From assembly GCF_015350995.1 (NCBI RefSeq), contig NZ_JADKRW010000001.1, forward strand, positions 633,702 to 697,701: a stretch of DNA of 64,000 nucleotides, written 5' to 3'. Below are positions 1 through 8,721 of the stretch, piece after piece; the first letter of the stretch is position 1, and every line of letters begins with the position of its first letter. The position numbers and the translations under genes were made by a program. The notes under the pieces were generated by a model. It was not told the DNA's origin, did no database searches, and saw only the letters and a list, made by a program, of their open reading frames with translations. The DNA is from Curtobacterium sp. VKM Ac-1393. Lineage in GTDB: Bacteria > Actinomycetota > Actinomycetes > Actinomycetales > Microbacteriaceae.

Positions 1-1043
1 GTCTCGTCGAAGTGCTCCTGCACGTAGATGCGTCCGACGGCTTCGCCCATCGCGCCCTCGACCAGGGAGACTCCGCGCTTCCACCGCTCGCGCTGCTTCG
101 GCGCGCCGGTCAGTGCGGTGCCGTAGAACGAGAAGTTCGTGGCAGAGAACGCGCTCGTCAGGTACGCAGCCGAGCCGCGGATGACCTGCCAGCGCAGCCA
201 GTCCTTCCAGACCTCGAGCGGCTGGTCGCGCAGGAGCTCGGCCAGGCCGGTGATGAACGAGGGCTCACGGACCACGACGGTTTCGAAGGCCCCTGCCGGT
301 GCGTCGATCGCCTGCCACCAGGCCTGCAGGTCGATGCCCTCGGCGAGCGCCGCGACCTCGGCCCACGGCAGCTTGTTGTAGGTCTTCTGGCTGTCACGCG
401 TGGCGACGTTGTCCCAGTGCTTCGAGGCCAGAGCGGTCTCGAGCGCGATGACGTGCTCGGTCCGGTCGCCGCCGTCCTCGAACCCGGCGAGCGGGAACAT
501 CGCCGCGACGAACTCGCGGTACTTCGTGCGGATGTCGGCGAAGCGCTCTTCGCGGTAGTACGACTCGTCGGGCAGCCCGAGACCGGACTGCTCGAGGAAC
601 ACGACGTAGGACTCGGGGTCGCCCGGGTCGTTGTCGACGAAGAGCTGCAGGAAGCTCGGCAGCCCGAGGCGCTCGAAGCGGCCGACGGTGGCGATGAGTC
701 CGGGCACGGACTCGATGGCCGTGATCTCGGCGAGCAGCGGCTCGATCGGCGCGGTCGCGAGTTCTTCCAGCCGGGCTTCGTCGGTGAAGGACGTGAAGAG
801 GTCGCCGACCTTGCGCTCCTCGGTACCCGGCGCGGCCTGCTGCGAGCGCTCAATGATCTCGCGGACGGCGAGCTCGGCGGCCTCGGCCAGCACGGTGAAG
901 GAGCCGTAGCGGGCCTTGTCGTCGGGGATCGGCGTCTCGGCGATCCAGGTGCCGTTCACGTGGCGGTACAGGTCGTCCTGGGGGCGCACCGCGGGGTCGA
1001 GTTCGTCAGTGTGGATGCCGGAGGCACGTGCGACGTCGGTCAT
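1..1043 (-). CDS. M13-family zinc metallopeptidase (neprilysin/PepO type), N-terminal part only
   Basis: The frame runs from an ATG at 1043 to the window edge without a stop, giving 347 codons of a family usually about 650 residues long. Near the start it reads DLYRHVNGTW, and further in LPDESYYRE, both typical of the N-terminal half of M13 endopeptidases. The HExxH zinc site would lie beyond the edge and is not visible. No signal peptide is seen, so a cytoplasmic oligopeptidase is likely. Family call is firm; the substrate is unknown. Confidence 0.9.
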   Translation of the reverse strand, partial: MTDVARASGIHTDELDPAVRPQDDLYRHVNGTWIAETPIPDDKARYGSFTVLAEAAELAVREIIERSQQAAPGTEERKVGDLFTSFTDEARLEELATAPIEPLLAEITAIESVPGLIATVGRFERLGLPSFLQLFVDNDPGDPESYVVFLEQSGLGLPDESYYREERFADIRTKYREFVAAMFPLAGFEDGGDRTEHVIALETALASKHWDNVATRDSQKTYNKLPWAEVAALAEGIDLQAWWQAIDAPAGAFETVVVREPSFITGLAELLRDQPLEVWKDWLRWQVIRGSAAYLTSAFSATNFSFYGTALTGAPKQRERWKRGVSLVEGAMGEAVGRIYVQEHFDE

Positions 1044-1082
1044 GCGGTCCACGATAGCCACCGACACCATGTTCGAGCGGGG

Positions 1083-2519
1083 TCAGTCGCGGTGGGCACC
1101 ACGACGACGCGTCCGACGGGCGACGACGAGCGCACCGAGGCCCGATGCCAGGAGCGCGCCGGCGATCCCGACGGGCACGCTGGGGTCGGTCCCCGTGTAG
1201 GCCAGCTGCTTCGTCGAGGCGACGGTGATCCGCCCCGCTGCCGCGTGCTGCGCGGTCGGGTGGGTGCCCGTGGACACCCCGGGTCCGGAACCGTCACCCG
1301 GGTGGGGCTCGGGGCGCGGTCCGGGTCGGACCGGGAGCTTCGGCAGCACCAGGCGGAGCGCGCCCTGTTCGACGCCGTCCACCCGCTGTCGCGCGACCAC
1401 GACGTCGTCCGGAAGCAGCATGCGCGGGACGGTGAGTTCCCAGCCGCGGCCGATCGACGTGGCGATCGGGTGACCGTCCGGACTCTCGAGCGGGGTGCCG
1501 TCCTCGGACTCGAGGGACACCACCCCGCCGATCTCTCCGGTGCCCGCGAGTCGGACGGATCCGTCGGCGAGGACGTCGACCGTGCCGGTGAGGGCGAGCG
1601 GGACGGTGACACGTGCTTCGGTCGTACCGAGCTCGGTCGTGCCGTCGAAGGTCGTCACGGTGACGGTGGAGAACCGAGCCGCCTCGGGGATGGGGAGCTC
1701 GACGGACCACGAGGTGTCCGCGGCCGTCGTGACCGTCACCGGCCGACCGTCCGCGTCGAGCACCGGCCCGTCGTCGTCGGCGAACCGGAGCGTCGTGCCG
1801 ACCGGCGCGCGTCCGGTGAGCGAGATCCGTTCCGTCTCGCGCGAAGCCGTCGCCGTGGACACGACCGCCGCGCCCGAGACCGTGTAGACGTCGTCGACGC
1901 CACCGTTGTGCGTGCCGTCGAAGTACTGCCACGCCTCGACGTGGTGGTCGCCGAAGGCCAGGTCCCGCAGGGTGAAGGACCATGCACCGTCGGCATCCGC
2001 GTCGGTCTCGCCGACGGTCTCCCCGTCGTCCTTGATGACGAAGTGCGCCTTCGGGTGGCCGGTGCCGTCGAGGGAGATCGTGCGCGCGAGGCCGTCGACG
2101 GTGGCGATCATCCCCGGCGGCTCGAGCACGAGCACGTCCACCGGGACGTCGATCACCTGCCCCGAGACCTGTGACGTCACGCGCAGCACGCGTTCGCCGG
2201 ACCGGACCCGGACGGTGGTCGTCCAGGCCCCGTCGCGGCCGACCTCGGTCCACGTCGTCTCGACACCGTCGCCCGTGATGCCCACGCTGCCGCCGACCGG
2301 TCCGGTCCCGACGAGCGTGACGATGCCCAGCCCGTGGTCGATCGACCGGACGCCGGCAGTGAAGTCGGACCGTGGCGTCGTGCTCGTCCCGCTGTGGCTG
2401 CGAGCCGGATCAGCGCTGGCTGCGGTGACGGACAGCGCCGGTGCGAGGGCGATCGCCGCGACGGCGACGGCCACGAGGGCTCGACGTGCTGTGGCGAGGG
2501 ATGGGGACGACTGCGGCAT
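1083..2519 (-). CDS. Sortase-anchored surface protein with Ig-like repeats
   Basis: A 478-residue secreted protein. The start at 2519 is chosen because GGAGGAG lies just upstream and a clean signal peptide (hydrophobic core AVAVAAIALAPAL, then a probable cut after ASA) follows. The middle is beta-rich and repetitive (FTLRDLAFGDHHVEAW, DTSWSVELP and similar strands), as in bacterial Ig-like domains. The C-terminus has LAYTG, a hydrophobic segment (GIAGALLASGLGALVV) and a basic tail, the layout of an LAXTG sortase (class E-like) sorting signal. Probably a cell-wall-attached adhesin or structural protein; the ligand is unknown. Confidence 0.85.
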   Translation of the reverse strand: MPQSSPSLATARRALVAVAVAAIALAPALSVTAASADPARSHSGTSTTPRSDFTAGVRSIDHGLGIVTLVGTGPVGGSVGITGDGVETTWTEVGRDGAWTTTVRVRSGERVLRVTSQVSGQVIDVPVDVLVLEPPGMIATVDGLARTISLDGTGHPKAHFVIKDDGETVGETDADADGAWSFTLRDLAFGDHHVEAWQYFDGTHNGGVDDVYTVSGAAVVSTATASRETERISLTGRAPVGTTLRFADDDGPVLDADGRPVTVTTAADTSWSVELPIPEAARFSTVTVTTFDGTTELGTTEARVTVPLALTGTVDVLADGSVRLAGTGEIGGVVSLESEDGTPLESPDGHPIATSIGRGWELTVPRMLLPDDVVVARQRVDGVEQGALRLVLPKLPVRPGPRPEPHPGDGSGPGVSTGTHPTAQHAAAGRITVASTKQLAYTGTDPSVPVGIAGALLASGLGALVVARRTRRRGAHRD

Positions 2520-2617
2520 GGTGCTCCTCCGGTGGTACTCCACACACCATATACATGTTGTCCACAGGTGGGAACTCACGATCGTCATGCGTGCACGGCT
2601 GCCGGTACGGTCATCGC

Positions 2618-3955
2618 ATGGGACTTCCTTGGAGGCTGCACGGCGACGGCAAGACCGTCTCCGCGGCGACGATCGTGGCACCGGACGAGCGACTCACCTG
2701 GCCCCGGACCATCGGTCTCGGCGTGCAGCACGTCGTCGCGATGTTCGGTGCCACGTTCCTGGTGCCGCTGCTCACCGGGTTCCCGCCGTCGACGACCCTG
2801 CTCTTCAGTGGCATCGGCACGATCCTGTTCCTGCTGATCACCGGCAACCGCCTGCCGAGCTACCTCGGGTCGTCGTTCGCCTTCATCGCACCGATCGGTG
2901 CTGCCACCAAGATCGGCGGCATCCCGCTCGCCTTGTCCGGCATCATCGTCGTCGGTGCACTGCTCGCGATCGTCGGCCTCGTCGTGCACCTGGCCGGCGC
3001 GGGTTGGATCGACCGGCTGATGCCCCCGGTGGTCTCCGGTGCGATCGTGGCCCTGATCGGGTTCAACCTGGCACCCGCGGCGAAGAACAACTTCACCGCC
3101 GCCCCGGTCGTCGCGGTGATCACCCTCGCGGCGATCATCCTGGTCACCGTCCTGTTCAAGGGCCTGATCGGGCGGCTGTCCATCGTGATCGGCGTCCTGG
3201 TCGGTTACGTCGCCGCACTGATCGGCGGCCAGGTCGACTACTCGAAGGTCGGCGACGCCGCCTGGATCGGCCTGCCCACGTTCACCGCTCCGGCATTCGA
3301 CCCGTCGCAGCTCGCGATCTACCTGGCGTTCGTGCCGGTCGTCCTGGCGCTCGTCGCCGAGAACGTCGGCCACGTGAAGGGCGTCGGACAGCTCACCGGA
3401 CGTGACCTCACGCCGCTCACGGGTCGCGCGCTCTTCGCCGACGGCATCTCGACCGTGCTCGCGGGCGTCGGCGGCGGCTCCGCCACCACCACCTACGGCG
3501 AGAACATCGGCGTCATGGCCGCCACCCGCGTCTTCTCCACCGCCGCGTACTGGGTCGCCGCGATCGCCGCCGTCCTGCTCGGCCTGTCCCCGAAGATCGG
3601 TGCGGTCATCTCCTCGGTTCCCGCCGGCGTGCTCGGCGGCGCCACCACCGCCCTGTACGGCCTGATCGGTGTCATCGGCATCCGGATCTGGGTCGAGAAC
3701 CGGGTCGACTTCTCGAAGCCGAAGAACCAGCTGACGGCAGGCATCGCGCTCATCATCGGCATCGCGGACTTCACGTTCGCGTTCGGCCAGGCGAGCTTCG
3801 GGGGCATCATCCTCGGCACCATCGCCGCGATCGTCGTCTACCACCTGATGGACCTGATCGGACGGGCGCGCGGCACCGACGAGCCCTCGACCGAGGTCGC
3901 CGACCCCGCACACGCCGCCACCGGCGCCGTCCCCGCGGAACCGCGCGCCGACTGA
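2618..3955 (+). CDS. Uracil/xanthine permease, NCS2 (UraA-like) family
   Basis: 445 residues, about 14 hydrophobic segments. The N-terminal GVQHVVAMFGATFLVPLLTG stretch is the hallmark of UraA/RutG-type nucleobase transporters, and ENVGHVKGVGQLTGRDL, ADGISTVLAGVGGG and TTYGENIGVMAATRV correspond to the conserved NCS2 substrate-binding helices. It would import uracil or a related base by proton symport. The ATG at 2618 is used because the conserved part begins soon after. It is followed by a strong hairpin at 4011 and seems to be monocistronic. Substrate within the family cannot be decided from sequence alone. Confidence 0.92.
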   Translation: MGLPWRLHGDGKTVSAATIVAPDERLTWPRTIGLGVQHVVAMFGATFLVPLLTGFPPSTTLLFSGIGTILFLLITGNRLPSYLGSSFAFIAPIGAATKIGGIPLALSGIIVVGALLAIVGLVVHLAGAGWIDRLMPPVVSGAIVALIGFNLAPAAKNNFTAAPVVAVITLAAIILVTVLFKGLIGRLSIVIGVLVGYVAALIGGQVDYSKVGDAAWIGLPTFTAPAFDPSQLAIYLAFVPVVLALVAENVGHVKGVGQLTGRDLTPLTGRALFADGISTVLAGVGGGSATTTYGENIGVMAATRVFSTAAYWVAAIAAVLLGLSPKIGAVISSVPAGVLGGATTALYGLIGVIGIRIWVENRVDFSKPKNQLTAGIALIIGIADFTFAFGQASFGGIILGTIAAIVVYHLMDLIGRARGTDEPSTEVADPAHAATGAVPAEPRAD

Positions 3956-4010
3956 CGCGAGTGGTCGGCCGGAACGTGCGTCCGGCCTGACGACGTGGGA
4001 CCACCGGACT

Positions 4011-4043
4011 GGAGGCCCGTGGCGGACACGGCCACGGGCCTCC
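4011..4043 (+). terminator. Hairpin terminator downstream of the NCS2 permease
   Basis: A perfect 13-bp inverted repeat, GGAGGCCCGTGGC and GCCACGGGCCTCC, with a 7-base loop. There is no clear T-run, which is common for terminators in high-GC actinobacteria. Confidence 0.75.
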
Positions 4044-4095
4044 CGTCCGTCACGACGCACGTCGACGACGTGGGCCGGTGTGCTGAGATTGCACG

Positions 4096-4908
4096 ATGAG
4101 CACGCACCTCGAGCGCACGCGCACCTTCACCGCGATGCACGTCCCCGGCGCACCCGTCGTCCTGCCGAACGTGTGGGACGTCGCGTCCGCACGCATCGTC
4201 CTCTCGTCCGGAGCACGTGCGATCGCGACGACGAGCGCCGGCGTCGCCTGGTCACGCGGCCGCCGCGACGGCAACGATCTGACCCGGGACGGCGCGCTGG
4301 ACGCCGTGCGGCCGATCGCGGCGGCGGTCGACGTCCCGTTCACCGCAGACATCGAGCGCGGGTACGGCGAGACACCGGGCGCCGTCGCCTCGACGGTGTC
4401 CGCGTTCCTCGAGCTCGGCGTCTCCGGCGTGAACATCGAGGACTCCCTCCGGCCGGTGGCGGAACAGGCGGACCGCATCCGCGCAGCCCGCCAGGCTGCG
4501 GATGACGCCGGCGTCCCCCTCTTCGTCAACGCTCGGATCGACACGCACCTGCTGGGCGTGCCCGGCAGCGACGCCTGGGTGGAGGAGACGCTCTCCCGGG
4601 CGACCGCCTACGCCAGGGCCGGCGCGAGTGGCGTCTTCGTGCTCGGAGCACTGTCGGCCGCGACGATCTCGATGCTCGTGGACGCGATCGAGCTGCCCCT
4701 CAACGTCGCGTTCGGGCCCGGCACCCTGTCGGTCGGTGACCTCGCACGGGCGGGGGCGAGCCGGGTCAGCGCGGGATCGGCCATCGCCGAAGCCGCGTAC
4801 AGCGTCGCCGGCGACTGGGCTGCACAGATGTTCGGCGAGCAAGGTGCTGTCGTCTCCGCACCGCCGACGCTCGGCTGGGCCGCGATCAACGAGGTCGTCC
4901 GCGACTGA
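4096..4908 (+). CDS. Isocitrate lyase/PEP mutase superfamily enzyme
   Basis: 270 residues forming a PEP-mutase-type TIM barrel. Visible landmarks are LPNVWDVASAR (residues about 22-32), TTSAGVAWSRG, the metal-proximal ADIERGYGE, GVNIED and FVNARIDTHL. Family members break or form C-C or P-C bonds next to an alpha-keto acid (2-methylisocitrate lyase, oxaloacetate decarboxylase, phosphonomutase). The usual catalytic KKCGH loop is absent; the corresponding stretch follows DIERGYGE. That makes a true isocitrate or methylisocitrate lyase unlikely. A paralogue of the same architecture is encoded at 20823-21632. Exact reaction unknown. Confidence 0.85.
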   Translation: MSTHLERTRTFTAMHVPGAPVVLPNVWDVASARIVLSSGARAIATTSAGVAWSRGRRDGNDLTRDGALDAVRPIAAAVDVPFTADIERGYGETPGAVASTVSAFLELGVSGVNIEDSLRPVAEQADRIRAARQAADDAGVPLFVNARIDTHLLGVPGSDAWVEETLSRATAYARAGASGVFVLGALSAATISMLVDAIELPLNVAFGPGTLSVGDLARAGASRVSAGSAIAEAAYSVAGDWAAQMFGEQGAVVSAPPTLGWAAINEVVRD

Positions 4909-4959
4909 ACCCCGGAACCGGTGCCGGGCATCTGGAATGCGCAGGTTCCGTCCGCCGGG

Positions 4960-4975
4960 TCCTCCTCGAGGAGGA
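4960..4975. repeat. 16-bp perfect palindrome
   Basis: TCCTCCTCGAGGAGGA sits between the PEP-mutase-like gene and the next operon. It has no loop, so it looks more like a protein-binding site than a terminator. The function is unknown. Confidence 0.4.
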
Positions 4976-5078
4976 GGTTCGCCGACGTCACATCTCGTGT
5001 CCGGGGAGGACGCGGCGGTGTGGTCGCGCTCCCTACCGTTGTCTCGTCGGGATGCGCCTGACGTGGTGGAGGGTGATG

Positions 5079-5888
5079 ATGACGATGACGAACACGCCGG
5101 CGACTGTGGATCGCCGCGGGGTGGTGTGGTTCGCGGTGGCGGGAGCGCTGACGATCGCAGTGGTCGTGTGGCCGGCAGCGATCGCCGGTTGGACCTCGGG
5201 GACGCACCTGTCCGTCGCGGCGCTCCCCGGCGCTGTGGCATCGGGGTTCGCGCAGTGGGTGGGGTCCGGGCGGACGTCGAGCTCGCCGTTGGCCGCGGCG
5301 GTGTCGTACTGGGCCGTGTTCCACGTCGTGAAGGCGATCGTCGCGGTCGCCCTGCTGGTCGTCTTGGTCCCGGTCGGGCAACGTGTCTGGACCGCGTTCG
5401 CACGGGCACGATCGCGGGGGCGTCGCATCGTTCTGTTCCTGGTCGGCGTCCTGGGGGCTCCGATCGCCCCGCTCGTGCTGCTGGTCGTGATGGCGAACGT
5501 GCAGGGTGCGGTGGCGCCGCTGTCATCGGTGCTGGACTTCCTGCCGATGGACGGCGCCTCGGTGCTGCAGGTCCGCGGTGAGTTCGCGTCCGGGACGATG
5601 ACCCCGCCGCTGGCGGCGCTCATCGATGACTTCCGCCGCTACCACGCGGCGCTCGTCGTGACCGCGGTCGCTGCGATCGTCGTGGTCGTCGCCGGTACAG
5701 CTTCGATCTGGGTGCAGCGTGCCCGCACCCCGAAGGCCGATCGGTGTCTCCGCCGGGTGCTCGCCGGCGGTGGGATCCTGCTCCCCGGGATGCTGGTGTT
5801 CCTGGGGATCGTGCTCCTGGCGAACCTGTCGACCGTCGCGGACACCGCACCCGCCCTGGCCGCGTTCTTCGACGGCAGCGGGATGTGA
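5079..5888 (+). CDS. Multi-pass membrane protein upstream of a two-component system
   Basis: About 269 residues with four to five hydrophobic segments (WFAVAGALTIAVVVWPAAI, VVKAIVAVALLVVLVPV, IVLFLVGVLGAPIAPLVLLVV, ALVVTAVAAIVVVVAGTA, ILLPGMLVFLGIVLLA) and one extracytoplasmic stretch between the third and fourth. Several in-frame ATGs occur; 5079 is preferred because GGAGGG lies 5 bases upstream. Its stop overlaps the start of the kinase gene (TGATG), so the three genes form one operon. It may be the sensed or regulated partner of the kinase, but I recognise no family. Confidence 0.75.
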   Translation: MTMTNTPATVDRRGVVWFAVAGALTIAVVVWPAAIAGWTSGTHLSVAALPGAVASGFAQWVGSGRTSSSPLAAAVSYWAVFHVVKAIVAVALLVVLVPVGQRVWTAFARARSRGRRIVLFLVGVLGAPIAPLVLLVVMANVQGAVAPLSSVLDFLPMDGASVLQVRGEFASGTMTPPLAALIDDFRRYHAALVVTAVAAIVVVVAGTASIWVQRARTPKADRCLRRVLAGGGILLPGMLVFLGIVLLANLSTVADTAPALAAFFDGSGM

Positions 5889-7066
5889 TGGTCCTGGGTC
5901 ACGACCGCACGGTGCGGCAGTGGTGGCGGGCGCACCCGATCGTCGCGGACGCCGTCATGGCCGGTGCCCTCGCCGTCGCGGTGACACCGCAGCTTGCCTT
6001 CCACGCCCAGGCCGGTGATCCGCTGCTCGTCGCGTACGTCACGCTGTCGCTGGCGATGATCGCGCCGCTGAGTGTGCGTCGACGATGGCCGATGGCCGTC
6101 TTCTTCGGCGTCAGCGTCGTCGCTGCCGTGCAGTGGTCGATCGGGGTCCAGCTCGCTGCGGACGTGAGCGTGCTGGTGGCGCTGGCGACGGTCGCCGCCC
6201 ACCGTCCGGTGCGGGACACCGCGGTCGCGGTCGCGATCGCCGAGGTGGGTGCGGTGGCCGCGTCCGCCTCGTGGCCGCACGGGCTCCACGTCACCGAGAT
6301 GCTGACCGTCCTCACCGTGTTCGTCCTCGCGGCGACCGCGTGCGGCGCCTCGGTCCGCAACCACCGCCGCGTCGTCGCGGTCCTGCAGGAGCAGAGCGCT
6401 CGGGCACAGCGTGAACGTGCGCAGCAGACACTGCTCGCGGTCGCCGACGAGCGCAACCGGATCGCGCGGGACATGCACGACGTCATCGCCCACGGCCTCG
6501 CCGTGATCGTCACCCTCGCGGCGGCCAGCACCGGCAGGGCGGCTCGGCAACCGGAGCGCGTCGACGAGGCCGTCGGGTTGATCGAACGCACCGCCCGCAC
6601 GGCCCTCGCCGACACCCGTCACGCGGTGGGGACGATCCGAGCGGACGATGGACTGTTGCCCACGCCGAGCATCGACGGGGTACCGGCGCTGCTCGACCTC
6701 GTCACCGCAGCCGGCCTGCGCGCCACACTGCAGACCCACGGCGCCGTTGACCGAGTTCCGGCAGCGGTCGGGGTCGCCGTGTACCGGGTGACCCAGGAGG
6801 CCATCACGAACACCCTCAAGCACGCGAGCGCGACCACGTTCACCGTGACCATCACGGCATCGCGAGACGACCTCGTCCTCGTCATCGCGGACGACGGCAC
6901 CGGAGGCACCCACGACACCCGAGCCGGAGGCTCCGGGCTGGTCGGGATGGAGGAACGCATCACCCAGCTCGGCGGCATCCTCGACGTGGGACCCGATGGC
7001 CCACGCGGGTGGCGGGTCGCTGCGTCGATCCCCCTCGCCGTCCGGCCCGAAGGAGCACGAACATGA
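5888..7066 (+). CDS. Sensor histidine kinase, NarL/DesK-type (HisKA_3)
   Basis: 392 residues. About five membrane segments occupy residues 20-160, followed by a dimerisation region with ERNRIARDMHDVIAHGL; the phosphoacceptor is His197. The ATPase part has the N box (QEAITNTLKHA) and the G box (GGSGLVGMEERI). This architecture autophosphorylates on histidine and passes phosphate to a LuxR-type regulator, which is encoded next with a 4-base overlap. No extracellular sensor domain is present, so the signal is likely sensed in or at the membrane, perhaps through the upstream membrane protein. Confidence 0.92.
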   Translation: MVLGHDRTVRQWWRAHPIVADAVMAGALAVAVTPQLAFHAQAGDPLLVAYVTLSLAMIAPLSVRRRWPMAVFFGVSVVAAVQWSIGVQLAADVSVLVALATVAAHRPVRDTAVAVAIAEVGAVAASASWPHGLHVTEMLTVLTVFVLAATACGASVRNHRRVVAVLQEQSARAQRERAQQTLLAVADERNRIARDMHDVIAHGLAVIVTLAAASTGRAARQPERVDEAVGLIERTARTALADTRHAVGTIRADDGLLPTPSIDGVPALLDLVTAAGLRATLQTHGAVDRVPAAVGVAVYRVTQEAITNTLKHASATTFTVTITASRDDLVLVIADDGTGGTHDTRAGGSGLVGMEERITQLGGILDVGPDGPRGWRVAASIPLAVRPEGART

Positions 7067-7719
7067 CCATCCGCGTGCTCCTCGTCGACGACCAGGCCCT
7101 CATCCGGATGGGGTTCCGGCTCATCCTCGACGACACAGAGGACATCACGGTCGTCGGCGAGGCCCCGGACGGGCAGACCGCCGTCCGTCAGGCGAACGCA
7201 CTCCGCCCGGACGTGATCCTCCTCGACATCCGGATGCCCGGCATGGACGGCCTCGAAGCCACCGGACGACTCCTCACCGATGACCCCGACGCGAAGGTCC
7301 TGATCCTCACCACCTTCGACCTCGACGAGTACGCCTACCGGGCGCTCCGTGCCGGTGCCAGTGGATTCCTTTTGAAGGACGCGCCGGTCGCCGAGCTCCT
7401 CGCGGGCGTCCGCGCCGTCGCTGCCGGCCATGCCGTGACCGCGCCCCGCATCACGCGGCTGCTGCTCGACCGCTTCGCACCGCAACTCCCCACCGGGCCG
7501 CTCCGCACACCGGACGGGCGCGCACTCCCGAACCTCACCCAGCGGGAGAACGAGGTGCTCCTGCTCGTCGCGAAAGGCGAGTCGAACGCCGAGATCGCCG
7601 CAACGCTCGGCATCGGCGAAGTCACCGTCAAGACCCACGTCGCCGGAGTCCTCACCAAGCTCGGCCTCCGCAACCGCATCGCCGCAGCGATCTACGCCCA
7701 CGAACACCACCTCACCTGA
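7063..7719 (+). CDS. NarL/LuxR-family response regulator
   Basis: 218 residues. Receiver domain: acidic pair D9/D10, phosphoacceptor Asp55 in LLDIRMPGMDG, and the conserved Lys in GFLLKDAPV. C-terminal HTH: LTQRENEVLLLVAKGESNAEIA followed by VTVKTHV, typical of GerE-type DNA-binding domains. ATG at 7063 overlaps the kinase stop (ATGA), so it is translationally coupled. Cognate regulator of the kinase; targets are not evident. Confidence 0.95.
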   Translation: MTIRVLLVDDQALIRMGFRLILDDTEDITVVGEAPDGQTAVRQANALRPDVILLDIRMPGMDGLEATGRLLTDDPDAKVLILTTFDLDEYAYRALRAGASGFLLKDAPVAELLAGVRAVAAGHAVTAPRITRLLLDRFAPQLPTGPLRTPDGRALPNLTQRENEVLLLVAKGESNAEIAATLGIGEVTVKTHVAGVLTKLGLRNRIAAAIYAHEHHLT

Positions 7720-7733
7720 CTCTGATCGCCGGC

Positions 7734-7780
7734 GAGGCGGGCATGGTCCGACCCGATCAGTCCGGCGATCGGACCGCCTC
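7734..7780. terminator. Bidirectional hairpin between convergent genes
   Basis: GAGGCGG plus GGTCCG on the left can pair with CGGACC and GCCTC on the right. A competing stem is GATCGCCGG (7724-7732) with CCGGCGATC (7762-7770). It lies between the regulator gene and the opposing carbamoyltransferase-like gene. Confidence 0.55.
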
Positions 7781-7781
7781 C

Positions 7782-8603
7782 TCAGCCGAGCCCGAGGCAG
7801 AACGCCATGACGGCCTGCTGCACCGGCAGGAGTCCGGCCTTGAAGTCGTGTCCGACGAATGCGGCGTGTTCGACAGCGTCGACGCTGACCTCACGGCCGC
7901 GCACGAACGGCGGGCACGGGTTGAAGCGGGCCCCCGGTGGAGCGAGCTCGAGGAGCGCCGCCGTGATCCGGTACGGCTCGAGCGCGTCAGCGTGCGCACC
8001 GGGACCGTCGGTGAGGACCACGTCTGCTGATCGAACAGCTGCCTCGAGGTCGTCGGTCCACGCAACCCCCGGGGTTGCGAGATCGGCCGGGCAGCACTGG
8101 ATCAGGTCGAGCTGCAAGACGCGAGCGGCTTCCTGCCACGCCCTGGCGATGTTGCCGTCCGGGCCCACGAAGAGGAAGCGCATCGCAGCGATGTCGCCCC
8201 GCTGCTGCAAGGCGTGAAGGTCGGACAGCACCTCGCACGGATGGTTGTCGTCCGTCATCGCGTTCACGACCGGCAGCGCTTGCGCCGCAGCCAAGGCGTC
8301 GACCACCGCGAGGTCACGGTGGCGCACCACGACGATGTCGATCCAGTTCTCGAGGTAGCGAGCGACATCTGCCAGCGCCTCCGGCTTGTCGAGTGTCGTG
8401 TCCGGGAACACGATCGGTTCGAGCCCCATGAGCGAAGCGCCCCGCTCGAACGTGGCCCTGGTGCGCAGACTCGTCGGCGGGAAGAACATGACCGCCGCGC
8501 CCTCCGTCACGGGCCCCCGGCCCGCACGGAATGCGTCGGCCAGGTCGAAGACTGCATCGACGTCAGATGCAGACCAGTCATCGAGCTTGACGAGAGAACG
8601 CAT
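7782..8603 (-). CDS. Aspartate/ornithine carbamoyltransferase superfamily protein, divergent
   Basis: 273 residues, shorter than usual OTCases (about 310). PTSLRTRATFE matches the carbamoyl-phosphate loop (STRTRxSFE, with Ser-Leu replacing Ser-Thr), DDNHPCEVLSDL matches the HPxQxLaD motif, and NPCPPFVRGREV stands where the HCLPxxRGxEV ornithine-site motif should be. The fold is clear, but the amino-acid-binding residues differ, so a different acceptor than ornithine is likely. It starts at 8603 and is divergent from the MATE gene. No arginine biosynthesis genes are nearby. Confidence 0.8.
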   Translation of the reverse strand: MRSLVKLDDWSASDVDAVFDLADAFRAGRGPVTEGAAVMFFPPTSLRTRATFERGASLMGLEPIVFPDTTLDKPEALADVARYLENWIDIVVVRHRDLAVVDALAAAQALPVVNAMTDDNHPCEVLSDLHALQQRGDIAAMRFLFVGPDGNIARAWQEAARVLQLDLIQCCPADLATPGVAWTDDLEAAVRSADVVLTDGPGAHADALEPYRITAALLELAPPGARFNPCPPFVRGREVSVDAVEHAAFVGHDFKAGLLPVQQAVMAFCLGLG

Positions 8604-8721
8604 CCGAGCAGCGTAGGGGCCGGGACACCGAGCCATCCAGCAAGACCGGCCGAGTCGACGAGGGCGACCATCGCCGGGTGTGCGAACGACGCCCGTGCCG
8701 CATCCCCGCCAGAATGGCCCG

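Noticed and set aside
12-2174. Long open frame on the plus strand opposite the peptidase and surface protein
   Set aside because: It is an antisense shadow caused by high GC; the minus-strand frames have domains, signal peptide and ribosome-binding sites.
4960-4975. Palindrome as a terminator of the PEP-mutase-like gene
   Set aside because: Arms are continuous with no loop bases, so it cannot form a normal RNA hairpin without breaking central pairs.
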